Positions 44,892 through 53,231 of a stretch of DNA of 64,000 nucleotides are shown here, piece by piece. Below the pieces are notes generated by a model, which worked only from the letters and a program-made list of their open reading frames with translations, made no database searches and had not been told where the DNA came from. The stretch is taken from assembly GCF_039822205.1 (NCBI RefSeq), contig NZ_JBAGBW010000006.1:20998-84997 (forward strand), given 5' to 3'. Origin of the DNA: Thermodesulfobium sp. 4217-1 (lineage in GTDB: Bacteria; Thermodesulfobiota; Thermodesulfobiia; Thermodesulfobiales; Thermodesulfobiaceae). Position numbers and translations under genes: made by a program. Position 1 is the stretch's first letter. Each line of letters begins with the position of its first letter.

Positions 44892-46448
44892 TTAATACAG
44901 TCCGAACATAGCAGCATATTCTTCTTCTATCTTGCACTGACTGTTTACAATATCAATTAACTTGCCATCTGAGACAATCTTTCTGCCTTTTTCTATATCC
45001 TCTGAAAAAACCCTGTCTTCCTGAGTTATCTGAATATAGTCCCTAATAAAGTCATGACACCCTTCGATTACAGGACTTGATTTAAGAGGTCTTCTAAGAT
45101 CTAATCCCTGTGTCGCAAGGATCATCTCAATTGCAAGTATGTTCTCAAGATTATCAAGGATAGCGTTAAATTTTCTCATAGAAATAGAGCCCATACTTAC
45201 GTGGTCTTCTTGCCCAAGACAGGTCGGAATACTATCTGCGCTTGCAGGGAAACAAAGGCTTTTGTTCTCGCTTGCAAGAGCAGCAGATGTATATTGAAAT
45301 ATCATAAAGCCTGAATTGAGTCCTGAATTTTTTATAAGCATCTTTGGCAGGTCTTCATCGTCGCCTCCAAGCAGCAAGTAAGATCTCCTATCTGATATAT
45401 TGCCTATTTCACTTGCTGCTAATGCAGCATAATCGGCAGGAAGGGCTATGGGTTCACCGTGGAAATTGCCACCAGCTATTACGTTGTCCCTATCGATTAT
45501 CACCGGGTTATCCGTTACAGAGTTCAATTCTATGTTCAATATCTCCTTGAAATGGAGAAAACTATTTCTTGAAGCACCGTGAACCTGAGGCACACATCTG
45601 GTAGAATATGGATCCTGTACCTTTTTACAATGAACATGAGATTGTAATATTTCAGATCCCCTTAAGAATGAGCTAATTCTCTTTGCAACATAGATATTTC
45701 CTTTATAAGGCCTTAATTTGTGCAATGCCTCTTCAAATGGTTTCACTGAACCTTTAATTGTCTCGATTGACATTGCAGCAATAATGTCAGCATTTTCTAA
45801 ACAAGTATGAAATCTCTCTATGCCGTAAACTCCAAGAGCGCTCATAAATTGCGTGCCGTTTATCAGCGCAAGGCCTTCCTTTGGATGTAAATGCAATGGC
45901 TTTTTGTTAAATTTGCTAAGAATTTCAGCCCCTTTATATACCTTGCCCTCATAGAAAACACTGCCCAAACCTATAAGAGGCAAAAACAAATGAGCCAAAG
46001 GCACGAGGTCACCGCTCGCCCCCACAGATCCTTTGCTGGGGACTACAGGAATAAGATCGTTGTCTATGTGCCACATTATTCTTTCAAGGGTATCTAAAGA
46101 TACGCCAGAATACCCAAGAGCAAGCGAATTTACCTTAACTATCATCATAAGCTTTGCAATTATTGGATCAATTGGCTCTCCAACCCCGCATGAATGACTT
46201 TTCAGTATATTGTACTGCAGCTTAGCAGTCTCTTCCTTTGAAATAGTAGTGCTGCACAAAATTCCAAAACCCGTATTTATGCCGTATACAGGATCTCCCT
46301 TTTCAACGATATAGTAGATATCGTTGAAAGTTTTCTCAATATGCTGTCTTGCTGACTCGCCTATTATTCCTTTTGTTTTTCCCCTTGCAATATCTAAGGC
46401 TATCCCAATAGTCAAACTATCCTCTCCGTACTTAAAAACATTCTTCAT
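44892..46448 (-). CDS. hutH: Histidine ammonia-lyase
   Basis: A 518-residue MIO enzyme. Ala144-Ser145-Gly146 in GSVGASGDLVPLAHL form the MIO prosthetic group by self-cyclisation. YGINTGFG near residue 60, HLHPKEGLALINGTQFM and FQYTSAALASENK are the other signatures. It releases ammonia from histidine to give urocanate. Its ATG overlaps the stop of the MarR-GNAT gene by four bases, so the regulator and enzyme are translationally linked. Confidence 0.96.
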   Translation of the reverse strand: MKNVFKYGEDSLTIGIALDIARGKTKGIIGESARQHIEKTFNDIYYIVEKGDPVYGINTGFGILCSTTISKEETAKLQYNILKSHSCGVGEPIDPIIAKLMMIVKVNSLALGYSGVSLDTLERIMWHIDNDLIPVVPSKGSVGASGDLVPLAHLFLPLIGLGSVFYEGKVYKGAEILSKFNKKPLHLHPKEGLALINGTQFMSALGVYGIERFHTCLENADIIAAMSIETIKGSVKPFEEALHKLRPYKGNIYVAKRISSFLRGSEILQSHVHCKKVQDPYSTRCVPQVHGASRNSFLHFKEILNIELNSVTDNPVIIDRDNVIAGGNFHGEPIALPADYAALAASEIGNISDRRSYLLLGGDDEDLPKMLIKNSGLNSGFMIFQYTSAALASENKSLCFPASADSIPTCLGQEDHVSMGSISMRKFNAILDNLENILAIEMILATQGLDLRRPLKSSPVIEGCHDFIRDYIQITQEDRVFSEDIEKGRKIVSDGKLIDIVNSQCKIEEEYAAMFGLY

Positions 46449-47365
46449 TTCGATATTGCCTCCTTTATATATATAGCTAACATTTTTGTGCTGTCAGGAA
46501 AACTTTTCTCTCTTTCAAATTTAAACCCTCTTTCTTCAATAAATTCTCTTAACGCACTTTTGCCAGAGTCTAATTCTATAGAAGAAATTTTTTGAAGGTT
46601 GTGTTCAATATATCTTTGAGATATCAAAGTCAATATGCTGTCATCTACATCACTTCTGTCAAATAGATATAGGTTTAAAGAATCATTTTCCATTATGCCG
46701 ATAGCTGCAGCCGCAACCTCTCTATCTTTTAAGGCAAAAAGTATGTGTTCAGCATTTTTCTCTAAAGTATTTTTTAGATCGCTTACGAAATGAGGTATAT
46801 AGAAGTCATATATCCAGTGGAAGATTAGCTTTTTCAGATTGCTATAGTATTTCGGTGAAAATTTTTGAGTCGTAAACTTCGAGCTGTGAATGTGCAGGAG
46901 CACCCTTTCTGAAAGGCTAAGCTTTTCAAAAGATCTTTCAACCTCTGACAGGGCATCAAGCAAGTTTTTGCTGTGTCCCCCCTCAAGCAATATTTCGTTC
47001 ATTTTCAAACTTATCGACTTCCAAATAGGCTTTACTCTTCTTAGAAGGTCTTCACCCTTTGCTGTAAGAGAGATAACCTTCTTTCTCTTGTCGTTTTTTA
47101 TAGTATTTGCAACTATTAAATTTTTCTTTGACAGGATAAGTATAATCTGGCTAATGCCAGACAAGGTAATATCCATATTCTCAGCTATTTCGCTTAGAGT
47201 AAGGCTTTTGTGCCTGTCAAGCAAGAAAAAGATGCCAAACCAGGATGGCTCAAATTCAATCCCGCATTTTTTATAGATTTTAGAGACGTCACCCAGATAC
47301 CTATCGCTTAGCTGTTTCAATCTCGTTCCCAGTATAAGTTCCCTTGCAGAATCAAAAATTCTCAT
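46445..47365 (-). CDS. MarR-GNAT fusion regulator, candidate hut repressor
   Basis: About 306 residues read from ATG 47365, five bases after AAGGAG. Residues 1-145 form a MarR-type winged helix (LTLSEIAENMDITLSGISQIILILSKKN recognition region, KVISLTAKGEDLL wing and after). Residues about 150-306 match a GNAT acyltransferase fold, with FALKDREVAAAAIGIM and LREFIEERGFKFERE. Such fusions often control the operon they open. Here it heads hutH-hutU-hutI and has a putative operator at its own promoter, so a histidine- or urocanate-responsive repressor is a fair guess. What the acetyltransferase half binds is unknown. Confidence 0.85.
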   Translation of the reverse strand: MRIFDSARELILGTRLKQLSDRYLGDVSKIYKKCGIEFEPSWFGIFFLLDRHKSLTLSEIAENMDITLSGISQIILILSKKNLIVANTIKNDKRKKVISLTAKGEDLLRRVKPIWKSISLKMNEILLEGGHSKNLLDALSEVERSFEKLSLSERVLLHIHSSKFTTQKFSPKYYSNLKKLIFHWIYDFYIPHFVSDLKNTLEKNAEHILFALKDREVAAAAIGIMENDSLNLYLFDRSDVDDSILTLISQRYIEHNLQKISSIELDSGKSALREFIEERGFKFEREKSFPDSTKMLAIYIKEAISK

Positions 47366-47374
47366 CAAAACTCC

Positions 47375-47430
47375 TTTAGAACTTAATTAATTACTTAACT
47401 ATTTTAGAATTAATTTTTAAACTGTCAAGT
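47375..47430 (-). promoter_or_regulatory. hut promoter/operator A
   Basis: On the minus strand TTGACA (47428-47423) and TAAAAT (47406-47401) are 16 bases apart, directly followed by an AT-rich candidate operator, AGTTAAGTAATTAATTAAGT (47400-47381). The whole 56-base block is 51/56 identical to promoter B at 51103-51158. A regulator bound here would cover the -10 box and transcription start. Confidence 0.75.
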
Positions 47431-47465
47431 ACCTTATTTTTGGAAAAATATGTATAAAAAGTTAT

Positions 47466-48074
47466 CTATCCCCATATTAGCGCCCTAATAACGACAAGTT
47501 TACAGATTGACCTGTTAGCAAGCCTTATCATTTTCTCTCCAGTAGACAGTCCTGTTACGTACAGCAGATCTTTTTCCTCAATGTTGAATTTCTTTTTATT
47601 AACATCGATTTCCACACTTCCATTAAGCACATAAAAAACGTTTGTAACATTTTTACCACTACTCTCATTGATTGCTATATCAAAAACTTGTTCTTCTTCA
47701 ATAAAATAGGCTTCTAAGTCCCCTGCAAAATTGTTAGTTAGCATCAAATTAAAATCTGTTGCTTTGCCATAACTTTTTGTTTCCCAAACTCCCATAAAGC
47801 TGTCTTTATCAAATGGCCCTAATACCTTTTTGTATCTATCTTGATGTTCAAGGATAATTTTGCCATCAATAACCATAATATGTCTTGTTATGCCAGGTAG
47901 TTGGGTAAACAAAGACTTTGACGCTTCAATCTTTGCAGAACTAATTCTCCATTTAAAATTTCTTTCACTATATTTGCTGCCGTCTGGATATATCAACAAC
48001 TCTGAAGTTGTACCTCCAGACCATTTGCTGGTAATATACTTCGTACTCTTAATTAGTTCAACTTTTGTTTCCAT
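47466..48074 (-). CDS. hutD: HutD family protein
   Basis: A 202-residue bicupin HutD protein: KWSGGTTSELLIYPDGSKYSER-type opening, FKWRISSAKIE, and LPGITRHIMVIDG are family marks. In Pseudomonas HutD limits hut expression, perhaps by binding a pathway intermediate. It is the last gene of the ftcD-fchA-hutG-hutD operon, 14 bases past hutG. Confidence 0.9.
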   Translation of the reverse strand: METKVELIKSTKYITSKWSGGTTSELLIYPDGSKYSERNFKWRISSAKIEASKSLFTQLPGITRHIMVIDGKIILEHQDRYKKVLGPFDKDSFMGVWETKSYGKATDFNLMLTNNFAGDLEAYFIEEEQVFDIAINESSGKNVTNVFYVLNGSVEIDVNKKKFNIEEKDLLYVTGLSTGEKMIRLANRSICKLVVIRALIWG

Positions 48075-48088
48075 TTAGGGCTTCTCTC

Positions 48089-49108
48089 TTAGCTTTCAAT
48101 ATAGAACCCATTTATAAAGGATATAGTATTTACTAATGCAAAAATTAATACCGATGCCAAACTCGCAGTAATGTTATCCTGATCAAACCTTGGAGAAACC
48201 TCTGCCACGTCAAAGCTTATTACTTTTCCTGACTTTATAATGTGTTTTATAAACTTTATAACTTTCTCAGGATCTAATCCAAGAGGTTGTGCTGCGCTTA
48301 CTCCAGGTGCGAATGCGCTAGAAAACACATCAGCACAAATAGTTATATAGATATGATCTTGAAACTTTATAAAATCATCTAATTTCTCAAGCACACTGCA
48401 ATCGTCATTGCCAACTATATCTTTTGCTAAAATATAGTCAACTCCCAGTTTTCTGGCTGTTTTAAATAAATCGATTGTATTGCTGTGTCTTTGAACACCA
48501 ATGCAGAAATATGAGTACCCTAAACCCTTTTGGATATTTAAATCTGATATTTGCCTAAATGAGGTTCCTGAACTGCCGCCATTTGAATAAGGCCTGATAT
48601 CAAAATGAGCATCAAAATTTATTATGCCAATTTTAGGCACCTCAACACGCTGCAGCAAATGATCTAAAATGCCATTATAATGACCAAAAGCAATTTCATG
48701 GCCGCCACCCAGCACTATTGGAAAAAGATTCATATCTAATATTTTAGAAACTGCTACAGAAAGCATTTTTTGACTTTCTTCTAAGGTAGAGTTCTCACAA
48801 TATATATTCCCTGCATCGAAAAGCCCAACTTCCTCAGTAAAGCTGCAAGGTAAGTTGGCCAGTTCTTTTCTGATATAGTCAGGACCTTTACTGGCTCCTG
48901 TTCTGCCATTGTTTCTACTAATACCCTCATCGCAACAATATCCAACAAAACAAAAGCCAAATTTGCAATTACTCTTAACAGCTTCATCGTCTTGCAAATC
49001 GATATTTTTAATCCATTGATGCCATCTAAATGCGTCAAAATTATCAAGACTATCGATTCTGCCCTTCCAAACTTCTTTATCAGTTGGGCTATAATTTGCT
49101 TTAAACAT
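48089..49108 (-). CDS. hutG: Formimidoylglutamase-like arginase-family protein
   Basis: A 339-residue ureohydrolase. GGGHE and NFDAHFDIRP supply the usual metal ligands, and GTSFRQI and SAAQPLG are family blocks. In the third metal motif, usually SxDxD, the sequence is TICADVF, so the first Asp is Cys; some HutG relatives appear to share this, but it bears on manganese binding. Expected reaction: formiminoglutamate to glutamate and formamide. With FtcD/FchA also present, two routes for the same intermediate coexist in this operon. Confidence 0.88.
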   Translation of the reverse strand: MFKANYSPTDKEVWKGRIDSLDNFDAFRWHQWIKNIDLQDDEAVKSNCKFGFCFVGYCCDEGISRNNGRTGASKGPDYIRKELANLPCSFTEEVGLFDAGNIYCENSTLEESQKMLSVAVSKILDMNLFPIVLGGGHEIAFGHYNGILDHLLQRVEVPKIGIINFDAHFDIRPYSNGGSSGTSFRQISDLNIQKGLGYSYFCIGVQRHSNTIDLFKTARKLGVDYILAKDIVGNDDCSVLEKLDDFIKFQDHIYITICADVFSSAFAPGVSAAQPLGLDPEKVIKFIKHIIKSGKVISFDVAEVSPRFDQDNITASLASVLIFALVNTISFINGFYIES

Positions 49109-49238
49109 TTTTATCTCCTAATGCTCCTTCTTCTTGCCTAAATGTATTACAATTGCGTAAATTAAGTTAGACATAATATTTTTCCAGAGAAGCTATTCCT
49201 GTGCGCTCACAGTTATATTATTGGCAAACAATATTTAT

Positions 49239-49856
49239 CTATAAAGTGATTTTTGATAATATTTCTTCCTCTTTCAGCTTAACATCTCTTTCAAGCTTAC
49301 TAACTTCCTGAGCAACATTATCTACGAACTGGGTATCTTTTATCGTTGACAGGTTTATCTTTACGTTATATAGCGCCGCAAGTACCGCAGTTCTTGCCAA
49401 CATTGTTGCCACTGCAGCGTCTGTAATTGCATTTTTGTTACCCTTTTCCACCACAACTTTAATAATGTCCATCATTTTGTAAGCTTCTCTTGCCACATCC
49501 AGAGGAACTAAAGCTGCTTTTTTTGTAGCCTCTTGTATAATATTTTTTCTGTATTCTATTTTTTCATCAGAATCTTTTGGAAGTTTAAAGGCGTTCATAA
49601 CCTCATTAAAAGAATCAGCATCTTTGTCAATATATTCCACAAAAATACCCTTCAATTTATTCGCCTTTTCGGCAACAGGCTTAACTTCTTCTTGGACTTG
49701 CTCATAACCTTTTTTATCTATAGTTAAATTGCTCACCATCTGAGTTAAGGCTGCAGAAAAAGCTGCGCTTAATGCTGCAATACTTCCGCCACCTGGCACA
49801 GGCGAATTTGAAGCAGTCTCATCCAAAAAACCTACCACTGACATATTTGCTAACAT
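49239..49856 (-). CDS. fchA: Formimidoyltetrahydrofolate cyclodeaminase
   Basis: A 205-residue helical protein. TASNSPVPGGGSIAALSAAFSA-type sequence near residue 17-35 is the FTCD_C hallmark, and KNAITDAAVATMLARTAV is also conserved. It converts 5-formimino-THF to methenyl-THF and ammonia. GGAGG precedes the ATG. Following ftcD, the two give the bacterial split form of the mammalian FTCD enzyme. Confidence 0.93.
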   Translation of the reverse strand: MLANMSVVGFLDETASNSPVPGGGSIAALSAAFSAALTQMVSNLTIDKKGYEQVQEEVKPVAEKANKLKGIFVEYIDKDADSFNEVMNAFKLPKDSDEKIEYRKNIIQEATKKAALVPLDVAREAYKMMDIIKVVVEKGNKNAITDAAVATMLARTAVLAALYNVKINLSTIKDTQFVDNVAQEVSKLERDVKLKEEEILSKITL

Positions 49857-49938
49857 AATATTCCTCCTTATTTGCTTTTAAATACTTAAACAACTCTTTT
49901 TTAGTAAATTTATAACTTTCAATTTGTTTATAATAAAA

Positions 49939-50844
49939 TTATTCCATAATTCTGGTTTCGAGAATCTGATCCATAGAAAAGTCTTCAACCCCAAGATAAT
50001 AAACTGCAGTGTCAATCATTGCCTCCATTGGCAAAAGTCCAATTATTTCAGTTCCCACCACATTAACTCCATATCTTCTAGCTTCCATTTTAACTAGCTC
50101 ATAAGATCGATAAAGAGCGGTCTTTGTAAAGTCAGTCATATTCATAGATACCTGAACTATGCCTCTCTCTTTTAACTCCACGCCAAGAGCCTTGCAGTAT
50201 CTCAATCCACCGCCTGTAAACCTAACGTTCTTAGCAATTTTGTTTGCAATTTCTAAGTTATTTGTATCTAAATTCACATTAAAGGCTATTAATGGCATCC
50301 TCACACCTACAGCAGTAACCCCAGCAGTTGGATGCACTTTAGCATCACCATAATCAGGGATCCATTCAGGCTGGGTCATCTTTTGATTCATTCCTTCGAA
50401 TTCGCCTTTTCTAATATTTGAAAGGTTCTCTCTTTGGGGGTTTGTGGCTGCTTTTTCATATAGAAATATTGGAAGACTATATCTTTCCCATGCCTCTTTA
50501 GCTGTCTCTTTTGCAAGTTCTATAGCTTCTTCTACGCTAACATTTTTTATTGGAATATAAGGCACTACATCACAAGCACCCATCCTTGGGTGCTGCCCTT
50601 TGTGAGCCCTTAAATCTATAACGTCAATAGCTACTCCAATTGCTTCTAAAACTGCACTCTTAACGATCTCTGGTTCTCCCACTACGGTTACTACCAGCCT
50701 ATTGTGATCCTTATCTCCCTTGTAATCTAAAAGATTTAAACCATCTTTGCCTCTGAAAGGACTGACAATTTGTTCTATTTTGTCAAGATCCCTGCCTTCG
50801 CTAAAGTTAGGTACACACTCAATTAATTTCTTTACACTTTTCAT
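49939..50844 (-). CDS. ftcD: Glutamate formimidoyltransferase
   Basis: A 301-residue FTCD N-terminal-type protein starting MKSVKKLIECVPNFSEGRD. I use ATG 50844 because GGTGGAG lies five bases before it and the family begins there; the frame stays open another 44 codons upstream but that stretch is non-homologous and overlaps a better small ORF. LRAHKGQHPRMGACDVVPYIP and HPTAGVTAVGVRMPLIAFN are hallmarks. It transfers the formimino group from formiminoglutamate to THF. Confidence 0.94.
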   Translation of the reverse strand: MKSVKKLIECVPNFSEGRDLDKIEQIVSPFRGKDGLNLLDYKGDKDHNRLVVTVVGEPEIVKSAVLEAIGVAIDVIDLRAHKGQHPRMGACDVVPYIPIKNVSVEEAIELAKETAKEAWERYSLPIFLYEKAATNPQRENLSNIRKGEFEGMNQKMTQPEWIPDYGDAKVHPTAGVTAVGVRMPLIAFNVNLDTNNLEIANKIAKNVRFTGGGLRYCKALGVELKERGIVQVSMNMTDFTKTALYRSYELVKMEARRYGVNVVGTEIIGLLPMEAMIDTAVYYLGVEDFSMDQILETRIME

Positions 50845-50897
50845 GTCAACTCCACCCATCCATTCTGTATAATACTTGAAACAAATATCTATTTTTA

Positions 50898-51053
50898 TTA
50901 ATATCTCGACAATATTGCATCTAAGCAAAACCCACCAATAATCAGAGTTGTGATATCCATGCTGCAAGCAATGCAAACAGCAAAGAGACCGCTTGATTTA
51001 CCATGTCCCCAATCTTTAGATGCCAAATCAATGCTTCTTACTTCAATCTTCAT
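50898..51053 (-). CDS. Hidden 51-residue ORF heading the ftcD operon
   Basis: ATG 51053 lies eight bases after GGAGA and opens 51 codons ending at TAA 50900-50898. The product starts MKIEVRSIDLASKDWGHG, then SSGLFAVCIACSMDITTL, then IIGGFCLDAILSRY; three cysteines and a hydrophobic second half suggest a membrane or metal-binding micro-protein. It is the first frame after hut promoter B and 53 bases before ftcD. A longer frame in another phase covers it and would mask it in routine annotation. Unrecognised; a leader peptide is also possible. Confidence 0.55.
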   Translation of the reverse strand: MKIEVRSIDLASKDWGHGKSSGLFAVCIACSMDITTLIIGGFCLDAILSRY

Positions 51054-51072
51054 TTTAGATATCTCCATTAAT

Positions 51073-51158
51073 AAGTAAGTTAAGTATTTGAATTACTTAT
51101 TTTTTAGAACTTAATTAATCACTTAACTATTTTAGATCTAATTTTTTAACAGTCAAGT
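51073..51158 (-). promoter_or_regulatory. hut promoter/operator B
   Basis: TTGACT (51156-51151) and TAAAAT (51134-51129) on the minus strand are 16 bases apart, followed by AGTTAAGTGATTAATTAAGT (51128-51109), matching promoter A. A second related dyad, AAGTA-7-TACTT, lies further downstream near 51080-51099 and is absent from promoter A. It sits directly upstream of the 51-codon ORF and ftcD. Confidence 0.75.
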
Positions 51159-51231
51159 GTTTTTATTTTTACAAGGGAGTTTAGTAAAGAAGGAATTTTT
51201 TCACTTACAGATTAAAGCCTTTCTAACTAAA

Positions 51232-51255
51232 AGCCCCCTGATTTCTCAGGGGGCT
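51232..51255 (-). terminator. Terminator of porin copy 2
   Basis: AGCCCCCTGA (51232-51241) and TCAGGGGGCT (51246-51255) form the same 10-bp stem as at copy 1, followed on the minus strand by TTTTAGTTAG. The T tract is shorter than at copy 1. Confidence 0.8.
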
Positions 51256-51267
51256 GAAGTGAAGTTT

Positions 51268-52995
51268 TTAGAACTTTACGTCCATCTGAATATAGTATCT
51301 TTGATCCTTATCAACTTGATCTGGGTTAAAGGTATAGTAGGTATAATAATTGTACCCATAAATGCTGCCAGCATTAGTTTGATAAGGCTTCTTACCTTTC
51401 CAGTAGTCGTAGTTAAGAGTCAGGGTTGCATTCTTTGCTACAGGGAGAGTGTAATAGACGTTGTAGTAGTCTTTGTAATCAGTTGAGCCCATAGTATTTA
51501 TTATCAATGGATTATACCACTTGTTGTTGCCAAACCAGAAGTCGCCTGTGAGGGCTCCTACTGGAAGGGGAATGGTAGCACCAATTCTGAATGCTCCACC
51601 GCTAACAGAGCCAATGCTTGTGTAGGTGTATGGAGAAGGGGAAACAAATCCAGACATATTTAAAGGTCCAGAAACTCCATTTGGCATATCTGTAAATGTA
51701 CCGTTGTATCCTGCCCACATATTTATGTTATAGATGTTCCAGTTTGCTATGATTGCCCATGAACTATATTTACCATAGTTATAGTTATATATATCGTTAT
51801 CAGTATCTGAATATGGGAACATACTAAACTTTGAAATAGAGCCGTAGTCTGCCTCAAGTCCTATTGTGTCAAAGAGTTTCGTCTTTAGGTTGAGGATATA
51901 GAGATCTTTGTCTTTCAAACCTTGACTCTCAGCAGTAGAGGTAACCGAGCCTGAATCAAAGAGCTTTACCCATGCAGCTGAAACTGAGGTAGACGGAAGC
52001 ATATTGCTAAGATCAAATATAATCATTCCACCCTCTGTACCTGTGTCCATAAACAGGTTGCTGTAATATGCACCTGAATCCATGGTAGGAAGTCTACCAA
52101 GGACGAAGGTTACGGGATATGGGTTAAGAGTCCATGTGATGTAAGATCTCTCTACATAAAGGGTGTTGCTATCGTCGTTGTAACCTGTAAGTGATGCATA
52201 AATTGGATTACTATTAGAAGATCCATTGCTGTTTACTCCGGCATTCTTCTCCATAGTAAGCCTTGCATTGAAGGCTATGTTGTCTGCAACTGGTGCTGCA
52301 ACATTTAGCCTTACCCTATAACGCATAAAAGTATTGTTCTTTGCATCGCTTTTTGCTACAGGAACACCATTTATAGCAAGATTCCCATTAGGATCATAAA
52401 GAGTGGTGCCATGAGGGAAGGTTCCAGACCAGTAATATCCTGCAGGATCGGTAAGTGTCCCCACGATGTATCCATTGGCAGAAGGCCCAGTAGTACTGAG
52501 CGAAACGACATTTGCATTTGGAGCAGTAGGAGTATGGGAATATGGATTCAGCCCATAATATGTCGCCTTTTCGCTGCCAAATCTAAATCTTGCATCTCCT
52601 GTGAAGTTCACAGTGTCAAGAGCTGCTCGCTTCTCAAGCGCTGAAACTCTGACGTTTAGAGAAGCTAATTCTGACTTAAACTCTTCTGCTAACTTCATAA
52701 GTGTTGCGATGTCGTTAGCATTTAACTGGATCTTTTGATCTTGTGCGTTTTGACCTTTTTCATAGGTGTCGAGCATTCTTGCAACTACCATTGCCATCTC
52801 ATAACGAGTGGCAAGTCTGTCACCTCTAAAAGTTCCGTCTCCATAACCAATGACCAATCCTTTTGCTGCTAAATCTTGCACTGCTTTGTATGCCCAAGAA
52901 TTAGCTGGTACATCTGAGAATGGTCCTGCCATAGCTGGAACTGCAAGGGAGGCGATTAGTGATGCTACTACGAAAACAAAAGCTAATTTTCTCAT
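51268..52995 (-). CDS. SLH-domain outer-membrane porin (OmpM-like), copy 2
   Basis: A 575-residue near-twin of the protein at 38995-40698, with the same signal peptide, SLH domain, coiled coil and terminal DVKF. Differences cluster: TGTEGGMIIFD for TGTEGAMAIFD, an extended MFPYSDTDNDIYNYNYG loop, GVSGPLNMSGFVSPSP for GVYGPNFLGSPSP, and a few single changes. The first about 140 residues are the same. This is the pattern of a recent duplicate kept uniform in its anchor while its loops drift. Confidence 0.92.
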   Translation of the reverse strand: MRKLAFVFVVASLIASLAVPAMAGPFSDVPANSWAYKAVQDLAAKGLVIGYGDGTFRGDRLATRYEMAMVVARMLDTYEKGQNAQDQKIQLNANDIATLMKLAEEFKSELASLNVRVSALEKRAALDTVNFTGDARFRFGSEKATYYGLNPYSHTPTAPNANVVSLSTTGPSANGYIVGTLTDPAGYYWSGTFPHGTTLYDPNGNLAINGVPVAKSDAKNNTFMRYRVRLNVAAPVADNIAFNARLTMEKNAGVNSNGSSNSNPIYASLTGYNDDSNTLYVERSYITWTLNPYPVTFVLGRLPTMDSGAYYSNLFMDTGTEGGMIIFDLSNMLPSTSVSAAWVKLFDSGSVTSTAESQGLKDKDLYILNLKTKLFDTIGLEADYGSISKFSMFPYSDTDNDIYNYNYGKYSSWAIIANWNIYNINMWAGYNGTFTDMPNGVSGPLNMSGFVSPSPYTYTSIGSVSGGAFRIGATIPLPVGALTGDFWFGNNKWYNPLIINTMGSTDYKDYYNVYYTLPVAKNATLTLNYDYWKGKKPYQTNAGSIYGYNYYTYYTFNPDQVDKDQRYYIQMDVKF

Positions 52996-53161
52996 CTTCT
53001 GAATTACCCCCTTTAGGAAATTTTGTTTACCATATAAAAGCCTTCTACATATCTTAAGCTTAATACGTAAAGCCTCCCTCCTCTTTCTAAAGAATGCTTA
53101 AGATAAATACAAAGATGCTTTTATTGAAATAAAGATTAATATCTAAAAAAATATTTGTCAA
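52996..53161 (-). promoter_or_regulatory. Promoter and 5' leader of porin copy 2
   Basis: TTGACA (53161-53156) and TAATCT (53138-53133), spacing 17, mirror copy 1. The leader is similar but diverged: the AGGAGGGAGG tract and the ATG-TAG start-stop pair are kept, while the left arm of the GTAAAG hairpin has changed and only a 4-bp AAAG/CTTT pairing remains. Confidence 0.72.
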
Positions 53162-53231
53162 GTGCCATTGATGTAATTGTAAAAAGACAATTCTAAGCAG
53201 ACTATTTATGATAGGGTATCATTGAAGAGAC

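Larger units (their letters stand above)
51230..53162. repeat. Porin transcription unit, direct-repeat copy 2
   Basis: Second copy of the 1.9-kb block described at 38957-40864, in the same orientation, about 12.3 kb away. The whole hut island lies between the two copies. Confidence 0.9.

Noticed and set aside
50845-50976. 44-codon N-terminal extension of ftcD
   Set aside because: The extension does not match the family start, lacks a ribosome site and overlaps the better-supported 51-codon ORF.
38957-53162. Composite transposon or island flanked by insertion sequences
   Set aside because: The flanking repeats are porin transcription units; no transposase or terminal inverted repeats are present.
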